Shown: positions 1 to 10,057, counted from the stretch's first letter. The stretch: DNA of 62,121 nt from Clostridia bacterium (GCA_017465825.1 JAFTVI010000032.1:1-62121); one strand, 5' to 3'. Notes: generated by a model from the sequence alone, not told the origin. Numbers and translations are program-made.

Positions 1-216
1 AAACAATAATTTAGCGATATGTTGCTGACGCAACGCGATATGTTTACAACGCGATATATTTGTCGCTTTGCTCAAATGCGATATGATATAAATCCGCGTG
101 CCGACAGGCACATATCGTATACGAATGTATATATCGCACCATCAGGTATATCGCAAATCCGTTTACGGATTTATATCGCTACAATAATTTATCGGCAGAT
201 GCCGATAAATTATTGT

Positions 217-218
<2 letters not shown>
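1..218. repeat. Hairpin-array repeat (GCGATAT family) with terminal inverted repeats
   Basis: Non-coding. The two ends carry an exact 13-bp inverted repeat (AAACAATAATTTA at 1-13, its complement at 206-218). Between them, short hairpins alternate with a seven-base core: GCGATAT at 14-20, 35-41, 51-57 and 78-84, then in reverse orientation ATATCGC at 131-137, 148-154 and 173-179, with a shorter ATATCG at 112-117. Hairpins include GTTGC-tgac-GCAAC (21-34), GTGCC-gaca-GGCAC (98-111), AAATCCG-ttta-CGGATTT (155-172) and ATCGGC-agat-GCCGAT (191-206). The element abuts the stop codon of the downstream-reading gdhA gene. The window starts exactly at the left repeat, so it may extend upstream. A MITE-like or REP-like element is inferred; no coding capacity is seen. 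Confidence 0.7.
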
Positions 219-1599
<1,381 letters not shown>

Positions 1600-1616
1600 T
1601 TAATTTATTTATTCAA

Positions 1617-1645
1617 TTGACAATCCGGACAGGTTGTTATATAAT
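1617..1645 (+). promoter_or_regulatory. Sigma-A promoter upstream of trmB
   Basis: Consensus -35 TTGACA (1617-1622) and -10 TATAAT (1640-1645) separated by 17 bp, ending 31 bp before the trmB start. Both hexamers are perfect matches to the vegetative consensus. It should drive trmB and probably the fucosidase gene 3 bp downstream of it. Confidence 0.85.
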
Positions 1646-1676
1646 CTTATCAACTTCCTGAAAGAGGCAAAATGCT

Positions 1677-2354
1677 ATGAGAATGAGAAAAAAGAAAAAT
1701 CTCGAAGAAAAGCTTCAGTCGGTTACTGAAAACCTGACTATGCTCTACTCCGAGGACAGAAATTACAATACAGCCGTTGAAAAGAAGGAGTATATCGACT
1801 TCCGCTCAATTTTCGGCAACGACAACCCCATACAGCTTGAGGTCGGCTGCGGAAAAGGTCAGTTCATATGCGAAATTGCAAAGCAGAACCCCGATATCAA
1901 TTACATTGCGGTTGAAATCAATCCGAACGTTATTTATATGGCGTGCAGAAAGGCTCTTGATGCAGGACTTAAGAATATCCACTTTTTGCAGTGCAGAGCC
2001 GAATATCTGCCCAAATACATAGAGGAAAACACCATTGAGAGAGTGTATCTCAACTTCTCCTGCCCGTTCCCCAAGAAAAAGTACGCCTGCCACAGGCTTA
2101 CGAATGAAAGATTTCTGAATATATACAGACAGCTTATGGTTGACGGCGCGGAAATTCACCAGAAAACGGACAATATGCATCTGTTTGAATACTCAATCGA
2201 GCAGTTTTCACAGTGCGGATTTGCTATGAAAAACGTTACTTTCGATTTACACAACAGCAAGTTCGAGGGTAACATTATGACCGAATACGAAAAGAGATTT
2301 ACGGATTTAGGTCAGCCCATATACAGACTTGAAGCATACATAAAGGAGTGCTAA
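1677..2354 (+). CDS. trmB: tRNA (guanine-N7-)-methyltransferase
   Basis: Methylates G46 of tRNA to m7G with S-adenosylmethionine. The 225-residue protein shows the SAM motif EVGCGKGQF near residue 55, the AVEI acidic loop and the TrmB signature region LNFSCPFPKKKYACHRLT near 126-143, followed by KTDN and the C-terminal TEYEKRF substrate motif. The signature has NFSCPFPKK where proteobacterial enzymes carry SDPWPKK, a variant I associate with clostridia. Start at ATG 1677, behind GAAAGAGG; an ATG at 1673 is out of frame and stops at once. It is followed after 3 bp by the GH29 gene, so the two are likely co-transcribed. Confidence 0.93.
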   Translation: MRMRKKKNLEEKLQSVTENLTMLYSEDRNYNTAVEKKEYIDFRSIFGNDNPIQLEVGCGKGQFICEIAKQNPDINYIAVEINPNVIYMACRKALDAGLKNIHFLQCRAEYLPKYIEENTIERVYLNFSCPFPKKKYACHRLTNERFLNIYRQLMVDGAEIHQKTDNMHLFEYSIEQFSQCGFAMKNVTFDLHNSKFEGNIMTEYEKRFTDLGQPIYRLEAYIKEC

Positions 2355-2357
2355 AAA

Positions 2358-3671
2358 ATGAAATACGAAAACAACTGGGAGTCAATAAATTCAAGACCTG
2401 TACCCGAATGGTTTGAGGATGCAAAATTCGGAATTTTTATCCATTGGGGACTTTACAGCGTACCTGCATATGCTCCCAAAGGACACTATGCGGAGTGGTA
2501 CGGCTGTCATTGTGATGAGAAAAAAGACAGCGAAATTGACAGTCAGTATTATGATTATCATCAGAAAACCTACGGCAAGGATTTCAAATATGCCGACTTT
2601 GTATCTATGTTCAAGGCTGAAAACTTCAACGCAAAGGATTGGATAAGCCTTTTTGAGGATGCAGGCGCACGATATATGAATCTTGTTTCAAAGCATCACG
2701 ACGGTTTCTGTATGTACAAGTCAAAGTATGCGTGGAATTGGAACAGCGTTGACGTTGGTCCGCACAGAGATTTCTGCAAGGAACTGAGCGAAGCCTGTGA
2801 GGGTACAAAAGTAAAATTCGGTGTGTATCATTCCGTTTACGAGTGGTTCCATCCCCTTTACCTTAAAAATCCTGAGGAATATGCAACCGAGCATCTTATT
2901 CCTATGCTCAAGGAGCTTATCGAAAACTACAAGCCGCACACTCTTTTCACAGACGGTGAATGGGAGCATCCCAGCTCAGTATGGCATTCAACTGAGTTCT
3001 TACAGTGGCTTTACAACGAATCAAGCGTAAAGGATTACATTGTACCCAATGACCGTTGGGGCAGAGAAACAAGAGGCAGACTCGGCGGCAATCTTACAAC
3101 GGAATACGGCTTCGTAGGCTCTCCCGATACAGATGTTGACAACATTCAGGAGCTTGACAGAGTGAGTGAGGAGTGCAGAGGTATCGGCGCATCCTTCGGT
3201 TGGAACAAATTTGAAACGGTTGACGATTATCTCTCCCCCAAAGCTCTTATTGATATGTTTGTAGACCTTATTGCAAAGGGACAGAATTTCCTTCTCAACA
3301 TCGGACCTACAGACGACGGCAGAATTCCCGTTATTATGGAAGAAAGACTCCGCCAGATTGGTAAATGGCTCAAGGTCAACGGCGAGGCTGTTTACGCAAG
3401 CCGCAAATACTGCAATTCAACAACGGAAAATGTGAAGTACACAAGAAGCAAGGATAGCAGCAAAATTTTTGCGTTCATAATGAACTATCCTATGGGCAGT
3501 ATCACTCTTAATGATGTTGATTACAGCGAAAATATGAAAGTTTCACTTTTAGGCTACGACGGCGAAATCAAAGCATCCGAAGACAACGGCAAGCTGAAAA
3601 TCGACTTCGGTTTTATCAGTCCCGATGATATGAAGTCAGAGTATGTTTATACAGTAAGAATTGAAAAGTAA
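2358..3671 (+). CDS. Alpha-L-fucosidase (GH29)
   Basis: Retaining fucosidase that releases alpha-linked L-fucose from oligosaccharides. The N-terminus WFEDAKFGIFIHWGLYSVP (residues 18-36), the KGHYAEWY segment, KHHDGF (112-117) and LFTDGEWEH are GH29 hallmarks. Asp199 in TDGEW sits where the family nucleophile is found. A beta-type C-terminal domain follows from about residue 340. There is no signal peptide, so it probably acts in the cytoplasm on imported oligosaccharides. It sits 3 bp after trmB and ends in a clear terminator. With the sialate lyase (8345) and alpha-mannosidase (51896) it points to use of host or plant glycans; that link is inference. Confidence 0.9.
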   Translation: MKYENNWESINSRPVPEWFEDAKFGIFIHWGLYSVPAYAPKGHYAEWYGCHCDEKKDSEIDSQYYDYHQKTYGKDFKYADFVSMFKAENFNAKDWISLFEDAGARYMNLVSKHHDGFCMYKSKYAWNWNSVDVGPHRDFCKELSEACEGTKVKFGVYHSVYEWFHPLYLKNPEEYATEHLIPMLKELIENYKPHTLFTDGEWEHPSSVWHSTEFLQWLYNESSVKDYIVPNDRWGRETRGRLGGNLTTEYGFVGSPDTDVDNIQELDRVSEECRGIGASFGWNKFETVDDYLSPKALIDMFVDLIAKGQNFLLNIGPTDDGRIPVIMEERLRQIGKWLKVNGEAVYASRKYCNSTTENVKYTRSKDSSKIFAFIMNYPMGSITLNDVDYSENMKVSLLGYDGEIKASEDNGKLKIDFGFISPDDMKSEYVYTVRIEK

Positions 3672-3685
3672 ATCCAAAAAAGACG

Positions 3686-3716
3686 GCACTCTATGATTCA
3701 TAGGGTGCGTTTTTTA
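3686..3716 (+). terminator. Rho-independent terminator after the fucosidase gene
   Basis: Ten-base stem GCACTCTATG / CATAGGGTGC (one G-U pair), three-base loop and a T tract, 15 bp after the GH29 stop codon. Confidence 0.8.
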
Positions 3717-3737
3717 ATCATAATTCATCGTTGCTGC

Positions 3738-3915
3738 GTAGGGCGCGTCGCCCCCGTCGCGCCGATTGATGAAAATGTGCCATTTTTATCAATAATAATA
3801 TTAAAATCTGATTCAACCCGTTATAATTATCCAAATCGCAGATTCGGATAATTCGGAGCGACGAGGGCGTCGCTCCCTACGATTTACAATTAAAAACACC
3901 GCTAAATTATTGTTT
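3738..3915. repeat. Intergenic palindromic repeats
   Basis: This 323-bp gap between the fucosidase and Nudix genes has no ORF I would defend. It holds a GC-rich imperfect palindrome near 3738-3763, a strong palindrome at 3855-3880 (GGAGCGACG, then AGGG, then CGTCGCTCC) that recurs exactly at 10032-10057, and at 3903-3915 the sequence TAAATTATTGTTT, identical to the right terminal repeat of the 1-218 element. The mixture suggests old insertions of small repeats. Confidence 0.6.
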
Positions 3916-3940
3916 AAATTTACCCTGCAAAAGTTGATTA

Positions 3941-3970
3941 TTTACATTATCTGTGATATTATTGTATAAA
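3941..3970 (+). promoter_or_regulatory. Probable promoter of the nudF operon
   Basis: TTTACA (3941-3946) and TATAAA (3965-3970) with an 18-bp spacer, 24 bp before the Nudix gene. Near-consensus, so moderate confidence. Confidence 0.5.
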
Positions 3971-3994
3971 TAATTATGATTGGAATGTTGACAA

Positions 3995-4537
3995 ATGAAC
4001 GACGAAATGCTCATTGAAAAAAAAGTATCATCCGAATACATCTTTGACGGCAAGCTGTTGCAGGTTTACAGGGACACTATCGAGCTCCCCAACGGCGAGC
4101 CTGCCACAAGAGAATATATAAAGCATCAGGGTGCGGTTGCAGTTGTACCCGTTACCGATGAGAATGAAATTATTGCTGTAAGGCAGTACCGCTATCCTAT
4201 AGGCAGAGTTACAATTGAAATCCCCGCAGGCAAGCTTGACAAAGATGAAGAGCCTCTCACCGCCGCAAAAAGAGAACTGAGCGAGGAAACAGGCGTTGAA
4301 AGCGCTGATATTGAGTACATCGGCGGATTGTATCCTTCCGTTGCGTATACGGACGAAATCATACATATGTACGTCGCAAAAAATCTCAAATACGGTGAAA
4401 TGCATACCGATGATGACGAATTCCTTGATGTTGTGAAAATTAAAATCGACGATTTTGTTGATATGATATTAAAGGGCGAAATTATGGACTCCAAAACACA
4501 GGCGGCTGTGCTTAAGGTTGCAATGCTCTTAAAATGA
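3995..4537 (+). CDS. nudF: ADP-ribose pyrophosphatase (Nudix)
   Basis: Hydrolyses ADP-ribose to AMP and ribose 5-phosphate. The 180-residue protein has the full Nudix box between residues 79 and 101 (G-x5-E-x7-REL-x-EE-x-G-V, with RELSEETG visible), preceded by AVRQYRYPIG and IEIPAGKLD, which are characteristic of the ADP-ribose/ADP-sugar branch. It overlaps trmO by 4 bp (ATGA), and trmO overlaps azlC in the same way, so a tightly coupled operon starts here. The ribosome site is weak (GGAATG). Substrate choice within the family is inferred from motifs. Confidence 0.85.
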   Translation: MNDEMLIEKKVSSEYIFDGKLLQVYRDTIELPNGEPATREYIKHQGAVAVVPVTDENEIIAVRQYRYPIGRVTIEIPAGKLDKDEEPLTAAKRELSEETGVESADIEYIGGLYPSVAYTDEIIHMYVAKNLKYGEMHTDDDEFLDVVKIKIDDFVDMILKGEIMDSKTQAAVLKVAMLLK

Positions 4538-5205
4538 AAAAAATTGCAACTGTTTACACCGATTTCCCCACAAAATTCGGAGTTCCACGCCAGAGCGGAC
4601 TGTGCGAAGAGCTGACGGGCAAAATCATATTCGAGCCTGAATACAGAGTCAGCGATGCATTCAAAGGTCTTGATGGCTTTTCTCACATATGGGTCATATG
4701 GCAGTTTTCCGAGGCGGTAAGGGACAGTTGGAGCCCGACTGTAAGACCTCCGCGCCTTGGCGGCAATAAAAGAGTGGGTGTTTTTGCCACACGCTCCCCT
4801 TTCAGACCGAACAATATCGGTCTTTCCTGTGTAAAGCTTGAAAAAGTTGAGCACAAAGAGAATAATTCACCTGTTCTCTATGTTTCGGGGATAGATATGA
4901 TGAACGGCACTCCCGTTTATGACATCAAGCCGTACATTCCTCTGACCGATTGCAGAGCTGATGCAACAGACGGCTTTACCGCGTACACAAAGGATTATTC
5001 ACTTGACGTTGTATTCTGCGATGAGCTGTTGGACATTCTGCCCGAAAGTAAAAGGGACGCGGCAATAAAAATGCTGGCTCTTGACCCGAGACCGTCCTAT
5101 ATTGAAGATGAAAGCCGCATTTTCGGCGTTGGATTTGCAGGCTATGATATAAAATTTAAAGTAAAAGACGGCATACTGACCGTTTACGAAGTTGTAAAAT
5201 TATGA
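4534..5205 (+). CDS. trmO: tRNA (N6-threonylcarbamoyladenosine(37)-N6)-methyltransferase
   Basis: TsaA/YaeB-family beta-barrel enzyme that methylates t6A37 in tRNA-Thr using SAM. Seen in the 223 residues: the N-terminal PRQSGL segment, FKGLDGFSHIWVI near 44-56 and the signature FATRSPFRPNNIGLS near 89-103, then YDIKPYIPLTD. A C-terminal extension of about 70 residues with DPRPSY is the TrmO C-terminal domain. Coupled by 4-bp overlaps to nudF upstream and azlC downstream; no functional tie among the three is known to me. Confidence 0.9.
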   Translation: MKKIATVYTDFPTKFGVPRQSGLCEELTGKIIFEPEYRVSDAFKGLDGFSHIWVIWQFSEAVRDSWSPTVRPPRLGGNKRVGVFATRSPFRPNNIGLSCVKLEKVEHKENNSPVLYVSGIDMMNGTPVYDIKPYIPLTDCRADATDGFTAYTKDYSLDVVFCDELLDILPESKRDAAIKMLALDPRPSYIEDESRIFGVGFAGYDIKFKVKDGILTVYEVVKL

Positions 5206-5900
5206 AGAAAAACACTAAAACCGTAAAAAAAGCGTTTATTGCCACATTACCCGTTATGGCAGGCTACAGCGTGCTGAGTATGGGATTCGGCATTCTTTTG
5301 CAGTCAAAAGGCTACGGCGTCGGCTGGGCATTGGCTATGAGCTGTTTTGTATATGCCGGTTCTATGCAATATCTTGCAGTTGACCTGCTTGCAGGGGGTG
5401 TTTCGCTTATTACTGCGGCGCTGACTACCCTTATGGTTAACGCAAGGCATCTGTTTTACGGCATTTCAATGATAGACAAATACAAAAACACCGGTTGGAA
5501 AAAGCCGTATCTCATTTTTGCACTGACCGATGAGGTTTACTCTCTCAACTGCGGCGATCTGCCCGAGGACGTTGACAATCCGTCGCTTTACTATTTTCTT
5601 GTGTCTCTTTTCAATCAGAGCTATTGGGTAATCGGTTCTGTCATCGGCTCGCTGTTGGGCTCGGTCATTCCCTTTAACACAGAGGGTATAGACTTTGCTT
5701 TGACTGCATTGTTCGTAACAGTTTTCGTTGAGCAATGGAAAAGCACGAAAAATCACATCCCTGCGCTGACGGGTGTTATTGCATCCGTACTGTGCCTTCT
5801 TGTTTTCGGTGCGGATAATTTCCTTATTCCGTCGATGCTTCTTATTACTGCCGTACTGACATTTACCCGCAGGCTTGAAAGGAGGCAGAACAATGGATAA
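5202..5900 (+). CDS. azlC: AzlC-family branched-chain amino acid exporter, large subunit
   Basis: Integral membrane protein of 232 residues, paired with AzlD in exporters of branched-chain and related amino acids. The N-terminal segment PVMAGYSVLSMGFGILLQ and the FVYAGSMQYLAVDLL and LMVNARHLFYGISM motifs are typical of AzlC; several hydrophobic helices follow. It begins in a 4-bp overlap with trmO and its end overlaps azlD by 8 bp. Substrate is inferred from family only. Confidence 0.88.
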   Translation: MKKNTKTVKKAFIATLPVMAGYSVLSMGFGILLQSKGYGVGWALAMSCFVYAGSMQYLAVDLLAGGVSLITAALTTLMVNARHLFYGISMIDKYKNTGWKKPYLIFALTDEVYSLNCGDLPEDVDNPSLYYFLVSLFNQSYWVIGSVIGSLLGSVIPFNTEGIDFALTALFVTVFVEQWKSTKNHIPALTGVIASVLCLLVFGADNFLIPSMLLITAVLTFTRRLERRQNNG

Positions 5901-6225
5901 CATTCATTCGGCGTTGATGATAGGCGTTATTGCACTTGTTACAGTATTGTTGCGTTTTCTGCCGTTTCTGATATTCCGTGGCAACAAAAAGACACCCGAA
6001 TTCATTACATATTTAGGCAAGGTTCTGCCCTTTGCAATAATGGGAATGTTGGTTGTTTACTGTCTTAAGAATATTTCATTCGTTTCAGCACCTTTCGGCA
6101 TTCCCGAAATTATTGCCGTTGCGGTTGTGGTGCTTCTGCACCTGTGGAAACGGAACACACTTGTAAGTATAATCGGCGGTACAGCCTGCTATATGGTGCT
6201 TGTACAGCTTGTTTTCGGAGGTTAA
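5893..6225 (+). CDS. azlD: AzlD-family exporter, small subunit
   Basis: Small membrane protein of 110 residues with three to four hydrophobic helices and the conserved RFLPFLIFR and LGKVLPFAIMGML segments of AzlD. It partners AzlC. Start taken at ATG 5893, 8 nt behind GGAGG (5880-5884); the frame is open six codons further up, but no ribosome site supports that. The gene overlaps azlC by 8 bp and is followed after 3 bp by the GH78-like gene, suggesting a single transcript. Confidence 0.85.
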   Translation: MDNIHSALMIGVIALVTVLLRFLPFLIFRGNKKTPEFITYLGKVLPFAIMGMLVVYCLKNISFVSAPFGIPEIIAVAVVVLLHLWKRNTLVSIIGGTACYMVLVQLVFGG

Positions 6226-6228
6226 TTT

Positions 6229-8340
6229 ATGAATTGGATATGGCTTGACGATAAAATTTACAGAAATGAACAGAACACTCATTACAGCGGATTATTGCCC
6301 CAATTCAATTATAACTACGCTGTTGCAGAGTTCAGAAAATCTTACGTATTCAATAAAATAGCAGAAAGCGTTTCGTTGGTTTTCAGCGGTGATACTGCGT
6401 TTGAGCTTTATCTCAACGGCGAAATAATTGCAACGGGCCCTTCACCTGTCGGCGGTGATTTTCTGGGAAATGAAAAACCCAGAAGCAAGCATTATTCAAA
6501 TGCTATAACGGTTCATCCCCACAGCAAAACTCTCGATTTTTACGTAAGAGTTAAAATGGGTCCCGTAGGAATTTACGAATACTCAAAAGGGCACGGCGGA
6601 TTTGCACTTGAGGGAACCGTAACACTTGAGGATAACAGTACAACAAGTATTTCAACCGACAGCACCTGGCTTGCACGCAAAAACGGAGCATACACAAAGC
6701 CTTATGAATACGACGGCAGAATCAGTCCCGATGATTGGACAAATGCAACGGAAATCACAGATATATGGAACGCTGAGTTTGTATTTTTGCCACAGCTTGA
6801 AAGAAATGTCATAATTCCTGTGGATGACGGACTTACCGTAAAAGCAAAAACAACAGAAGAATTTACTCTTGAGCTTGACAAAATCTACGCCGCAATTCTC
6901 TGCTTATCGGTAAAGGCAAAAGGCGACATCAGAATTGAAGTCACAGCCTACGAAACGGAGATTGACAGCCGTTCAAAAACGGAAATTCTTTATTTCAATC
7001 AGGACTGTGAATACACAGGCTTACAGGTTCACAGCATAGGTGCATTAAAAATCAGAATCACAAATGAATCGGATGCAGACGCAGTTATAATTCCGAAAGT
7101 AATCACAGTGAATTATCCTGCACCGTTCTGTGCAAAAACCGTCACATCCGATGATGACTTAAACCTTGTGCTCGATGTTTGCGCACATACTCTTAAAATA
7201 TGCAGACAGCACATTCATCTTGACAGTCCCTGTCATTACGAGCCTCTTGCCTGTACGGGCGATTATTACATAGAGAGCCTTATGACAGCATTTTCCTACG
7301 GAGATATGCGGCTGGCTGAATTTGATATTATCCGCACAGCGGAGCTTTTAAGAAGCAACGACGGCAGAATGTTCCACACCACGTACAGCCTTATATGGGT
7401 GCTGATGCTCTATGATATTTATATGTTTACCGGCAACACTGAACTGCTTGAAAAATGCAAGGATGCCCTTATAATGCTCCTTGACCGCTTTAAAACATAC
7501 ATAGGCGAAAACAATATCATTGAATATCCGCCTGATTATATGTTTGTTGATTGGCTGTATATAGACAAAATCACGCTGCATCATCCGCCGAAAGCATTGG
7601 GACAGACCTGTCTTAATATGTTCTATTTCGGTGCGCTTGAAAAAGCCGCAGAGATTTTTGACATTTTAGGTGACACAGACAGGTCAGACGAATGCAGAAC
7701 AAATGCAGAAGAGCTGAAAAAGGCAGTAAATGAAGTTCTGTTTGACAAGGACAGGCAGATGTACTTTGAGGGACTGACAACAGCAACTCCCGAGCATCTT
7801 CTCCGCCACGAAATGCCGCAGAACACAACGAAAAAATATTACCGCAAGCACGCTAATATTCTTGCCGCTTATTTCGGTATCTGTGACAGGGAAATGTCCA
7901 GAAATCTTATCCACAGAATAATGAATGATGAAATTGAGGGAATTTATCAGGCATATTTTGCCCATTACCTGATGGAGGCGGTTTACAGAAACGGTCTGCG
8001 CGATGAATACACCTTGCAGATTGCAGAGATGTGGAAATCACACGCAAAAGACTGCCCGAAAGGCTTAACGGAAGGCTTCTATCCTCCCGAACCCACTTAC
8101 AGCTTTGACCACAGCCACGCCTGGGGCGGCACTCCCCTTTATTCCGTTCCGCTTGCATTGACAGGCTTTAAAATGATAAAAGCGGGATTTGAAGAAATCA
8201 GTCTTTCGCCCTCATTGTTGGGGCTTGAAAAAGCTGATATACAAATTCCCACGCCTTACGGAAATATAACAGTTTCTCTTGAAAAAGGCAAAGAAACGGT
8301 ATATAATATACCCGAACAAATTAAATGCAAAAGAGGTTAA
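6229..8340 (+). CDS. GH78-like glycoside hydrolase (alpha-L-rhamnosidase family)
   Basis: 703-residue cytoplasmic protein with a beta-sandwich N-terminal half and an (alpha/alpha)6-barrel-like C-terminal half. Around residues 325-345 it reads LDSPCHYEPLACTGDYYIES, which aligns by eye with the GH78 segment DCPQRDERLGWTGD; the acidic residues Asp, Glu and Asp are kept but QRDER is not. The C-terminal SFDHSHAWGGTPLYSVP near 623-640 matches the GH78 signature SFNHYAYGAVGEW only loosely. A rhamnosidase-superfamily fold is well supported; the actual sugar is not. It follows azlD by 3 bp and precedes the sialate-lyase gene by 4 bp. Confidence 0.7.
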   Translation: MNWIWLDDKIYRNEQNTHYSGLLPQFNYNYAVAEFRKSYVFNKIAESVSLVFSGDTAFELYLNGEIIATGPSPVGGDFLGNEKPRSKHYSNAITVHPHSKTLDFYVRVKMGPVGIYEYSKGHGGFALEGTVTLEDNSTTSISTDSTWLARKNGAYTKPYEYDGRISPDDWTNATEITDIWNAEFVFLPQLERNVIIPVDDGLTVKAKTTEEFTLELDKIYAAILCLSVKAKGDIRIEVTAYETEIDSRSKTEILYFNQDCEYTGLQVHSIGALKIRITNESDADAVIIPKVITVNYPAPFCAKTVTSDDDLNLVLDVCAHTLKICRQHIHLDSPCHYEPLACTGDYYIESLMTAFSYGDMRLAEFDIIRTAELLRSNDGRMFHTTYSLIWVLMLYDIYMFTGNTELLEKCKDALIMLLDRFKTYIGENNIIEYPPDYMFVDWLYIDKITLHHPPKALGQTCLNMFYFGALEKAAEIFDILGDTDRSDECRTNAEELKKAVNEVLFDKDRQMYFEGLTTATPEHLLRHEMPQNTTKKYYRKHANILAAYFGICDREMSRNLIHRIMNDEIEGIYQAYFAHYLMEAVYRNGLRDEYTLQIAEMWKSHAKDCPKGLTEGFYPPEPTYSFDHSHAWGGTPLYSVPLALTGFKMIKAGFEEISLSPSLLGLEKADIQIPTPYGNITVSLEKGKETVYNIPEQIKCKRG

Positions 8341-8344
8341 ATTT

Positions 8345-9214
8345 ATGAAGAACTTTAAAGGTCTTTATACTGCGTTGCTCACTCCCTTTGACAAAGAGGG
8401 CAAAATCAACAAGGACGTGCTTACAAAGCTTATAAAGTACAATATTGAAAAGGGTGTTGACGGCTTTTATGCCTGCGGCACAACTGCTGAAGCATTCCTT
8501 ATGTCCACACAGGACAGAATGACTCTGCTCGAATACACAAAAGAGGCTGCAGAGGATAAGAAAATCATTGCACACATCGGCTCTCTCAATGAGGATGATG
8601 CAATTGCAATGGCAAAGCACGCTGAATCAATCGGCTGTGATGCAATTTCTTCCGTTGCACCTTTCTATTACAAATTCTCTTTTGAGGACATCAAAAACTA
8701 CTACTACCGCATTGCAGAGAGTGTAAATGTGCCTATGCTCGTTTACAACTTCCCTATGAATACAGGCGTTACAATGACTATGAAGGAGCTTGACCAGTTC
8801 TTTACAAGCGACAGATTCTTCGGTCTTAAGCACACATCAAGCGATTTCTTTACAATGGAACAGGTCAAGGCAAATTATCCCGATAAAATTGCACTCAACG
8901 GCTTTGACGAGATGTTCCTTGCCGGTCTTTCAATGGGCGCTGACGGCGGTATCGGCAGTACATACAACTTTATGGCCGACAAATTTGTTAAGATAAGACA
9001 GCTCTTTACAGAGAACAGAATTGCAGAGGCACAGGAAATTCAGCACACTGTCAACAAAATCATTGCAGTTCTTTTCAAGGTTGGTCTTATGCCTGCACAG
9101 AAAGAGGTTCTTAATCAGATCGGCTTTGATTTCGGTGTTTGCAAGCATCCTTTCGGCGAGCTTGACGCAGATGCCAAAAAGCTTATTGCAGACGAAGTTA
9201 TACCTCTGCTGTAA
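8345..9214 (+). CDS. nanA: N-acetylneuraminate lyase
   Basis: Class I aldolase of the DHDPS/NAL family that splits sialic acid into N-acetylmannosamine and pyruvate. In 289 residues: GLYTALLTPFD at the N-terminus, GTTAEAFLMS (45-54), VYNFPMNTGV with Tyr134, and the Schiff-base lysine Lys162 in GLKHTSSDFFTMEQ. KHTSSD and MEQ favour sialate lyase over dihydrodipicolinate synthase. The start is ATG 8345 behind AAAGAGG; the frame stays open upstream into the GH78-like gene. No nanE, nanK or sialate transporter is adjacent, so the rest of the pathway must be elsewhere if it exists. Confidence 0.85.
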   Translation: MKNFKGLYTALLTPFDKEGKINKDVLTKLIKYNIEKGVDGFYACGTTAEAFLMSTQDRMTLLEYTKEAAEDKKIIAHIGSLNEDDAIAMAKHAESIGCDAISSVAPFYYKFSFEDIKNYYYRIAESVNVPMLVYNFPMNTGVTMTMKELDQFFTSDRFFGLKHTSSDFFTMEQVKANYPDKIALNGFDEMFLAGLSMGADGGIGSTYNFMADKFVKIRQLFTENRIAEAQEIQHTVNKIIAVLFKVGLMPAQKEVLNQIGFDFGVCKHPFGELDADAKKLIADEVIPLL

Positions 9215-9222
9215 TAAAACAA

Positions 9223-10002
9223 ATGATAAAAGACAAAAACATTGATAACGGCAAAGGCTTTGACTGGGGGCTTGCCTCTGCGGATTATGCAAAATACCGT
9301 GATATCTATCCCGAAGAATTCTATAAGAGAATCGTTGACCTGAGCTGTTGCATCGAGGGACAGACCGTTCTTGACATCGGCACGGGCACAGGCGTTCTGC
9401 CGCGCAATATGCATAAATACGGCGCAAAATTCACAGGAGCCGACATTTCTGAAAATCAGATAAAATATGCAAGAGCATTAAGCGACGGACTTGACATTGA
9501 TTATGTCGTTTCATCTGCCGAGGAGCTTGATTTCCCCCACAATTCATTCGATGTTGTAACAGCCTGTCAATGCTTTATGTATTTTGACAAAAAAATCATA
9601 CTTCCGAAAATACACAGATTCTTAAAGCCAAACGGACATTTTCTCATTCTCTTTATGGCGTGGCTGCCCTTTGAGAGTGAAATTGCAAAACACAGCGAGG
9701 ATTTAGTGCTGAAATATAACCCCTCGTGGACGGGCGGCGGTATGACGCGGTACAAAATCGGCAAACCCGATTGGCTTATGAATTTGTTTGAGGTTGATAA
9801 TGCAATAACGTACGGCATTGACGTGCAGTTCACACGGGAAAGCTGGAACGGCAGAATGAAAGCCTGTCGAGGAATTGACGCGTCCCTGCCGAAAGAAACG
9901 ATTGAGCAGTTTGAAAAAGAACATCTTGAATATCTGCAGACTGTTCCGGAAAATTTTACAATCCCCCATTACGCGTCAATACTTGATTTGAAAAAGGTAT
10001 AA
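9223..10002 (+). CDS. Class I SAM-dependent methyltransferase
   Basis: 259 residues with SAM motif I VLDIGTGTGVLP near 49-60, an acidic residue in GADISENQI, and motif IV-like DVVTACQCFMYF. This is a Methyltransf_11-type small-molecule methyltransferase; the substrate cannot be read from the sequence. The gene begins 8 bp after nanA, so it is probably the last gene of the preceding operon. Confidence 0.75.
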   Translation: MIKDKNIDNGKGFDWGLASADYAKYRDIYPEEFYKRIVDLSCCIEGQTVLDIGTGTGVLPRNMHKYGAKFTGADISENQIKYARALSDGLDIDYVVSSAEELDFPHNSFDVVTACQCFMYFDKKIILPKIHRFLKPNGHFLILFMAWLPFESEIAKHSEDLVLKYNPSWTGGGMTRYKIGKPDWLMNLFEVDNAITYGIDVQFTRESWNGRMKACRGIDASLPKETIEQFEKEHLEYLQTVPENFTIPHYASILDLKKV

Positions 10003-10027
10003 AAATTTTAATCTTAAGCAATATTAT

Positions 10028-10057
10028 GTAGGGAGCGACGAGGGCGTCGCTCCCTAC
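10028..10057. repeat. 30-bp palindromic repeat
   Basis: GTAGGGAGCGACG, AGGG, then the exact inverse CGTCGCTCCCTAC. Twenty-six of the bases recur exactly at 3855-3880. The convergent genes on either side end nearby, so it may also act as an RNA hairpin. Confidence 0.65.

Noticed and set aside
14-179. CRISPR array (regularly spaced short repeats)
   Set aside because: The repeat is only seven bases, spacing varies, orientation reverses and the intervening sequences are hairpins. No cas genes are present.
1806-2180. Minus-strand reading frame inside trmB
   Set aside because: Shadow of a conserved gene; no ribosome site, promoter or recognisable product. The same holds for other long antisense frames across the window.
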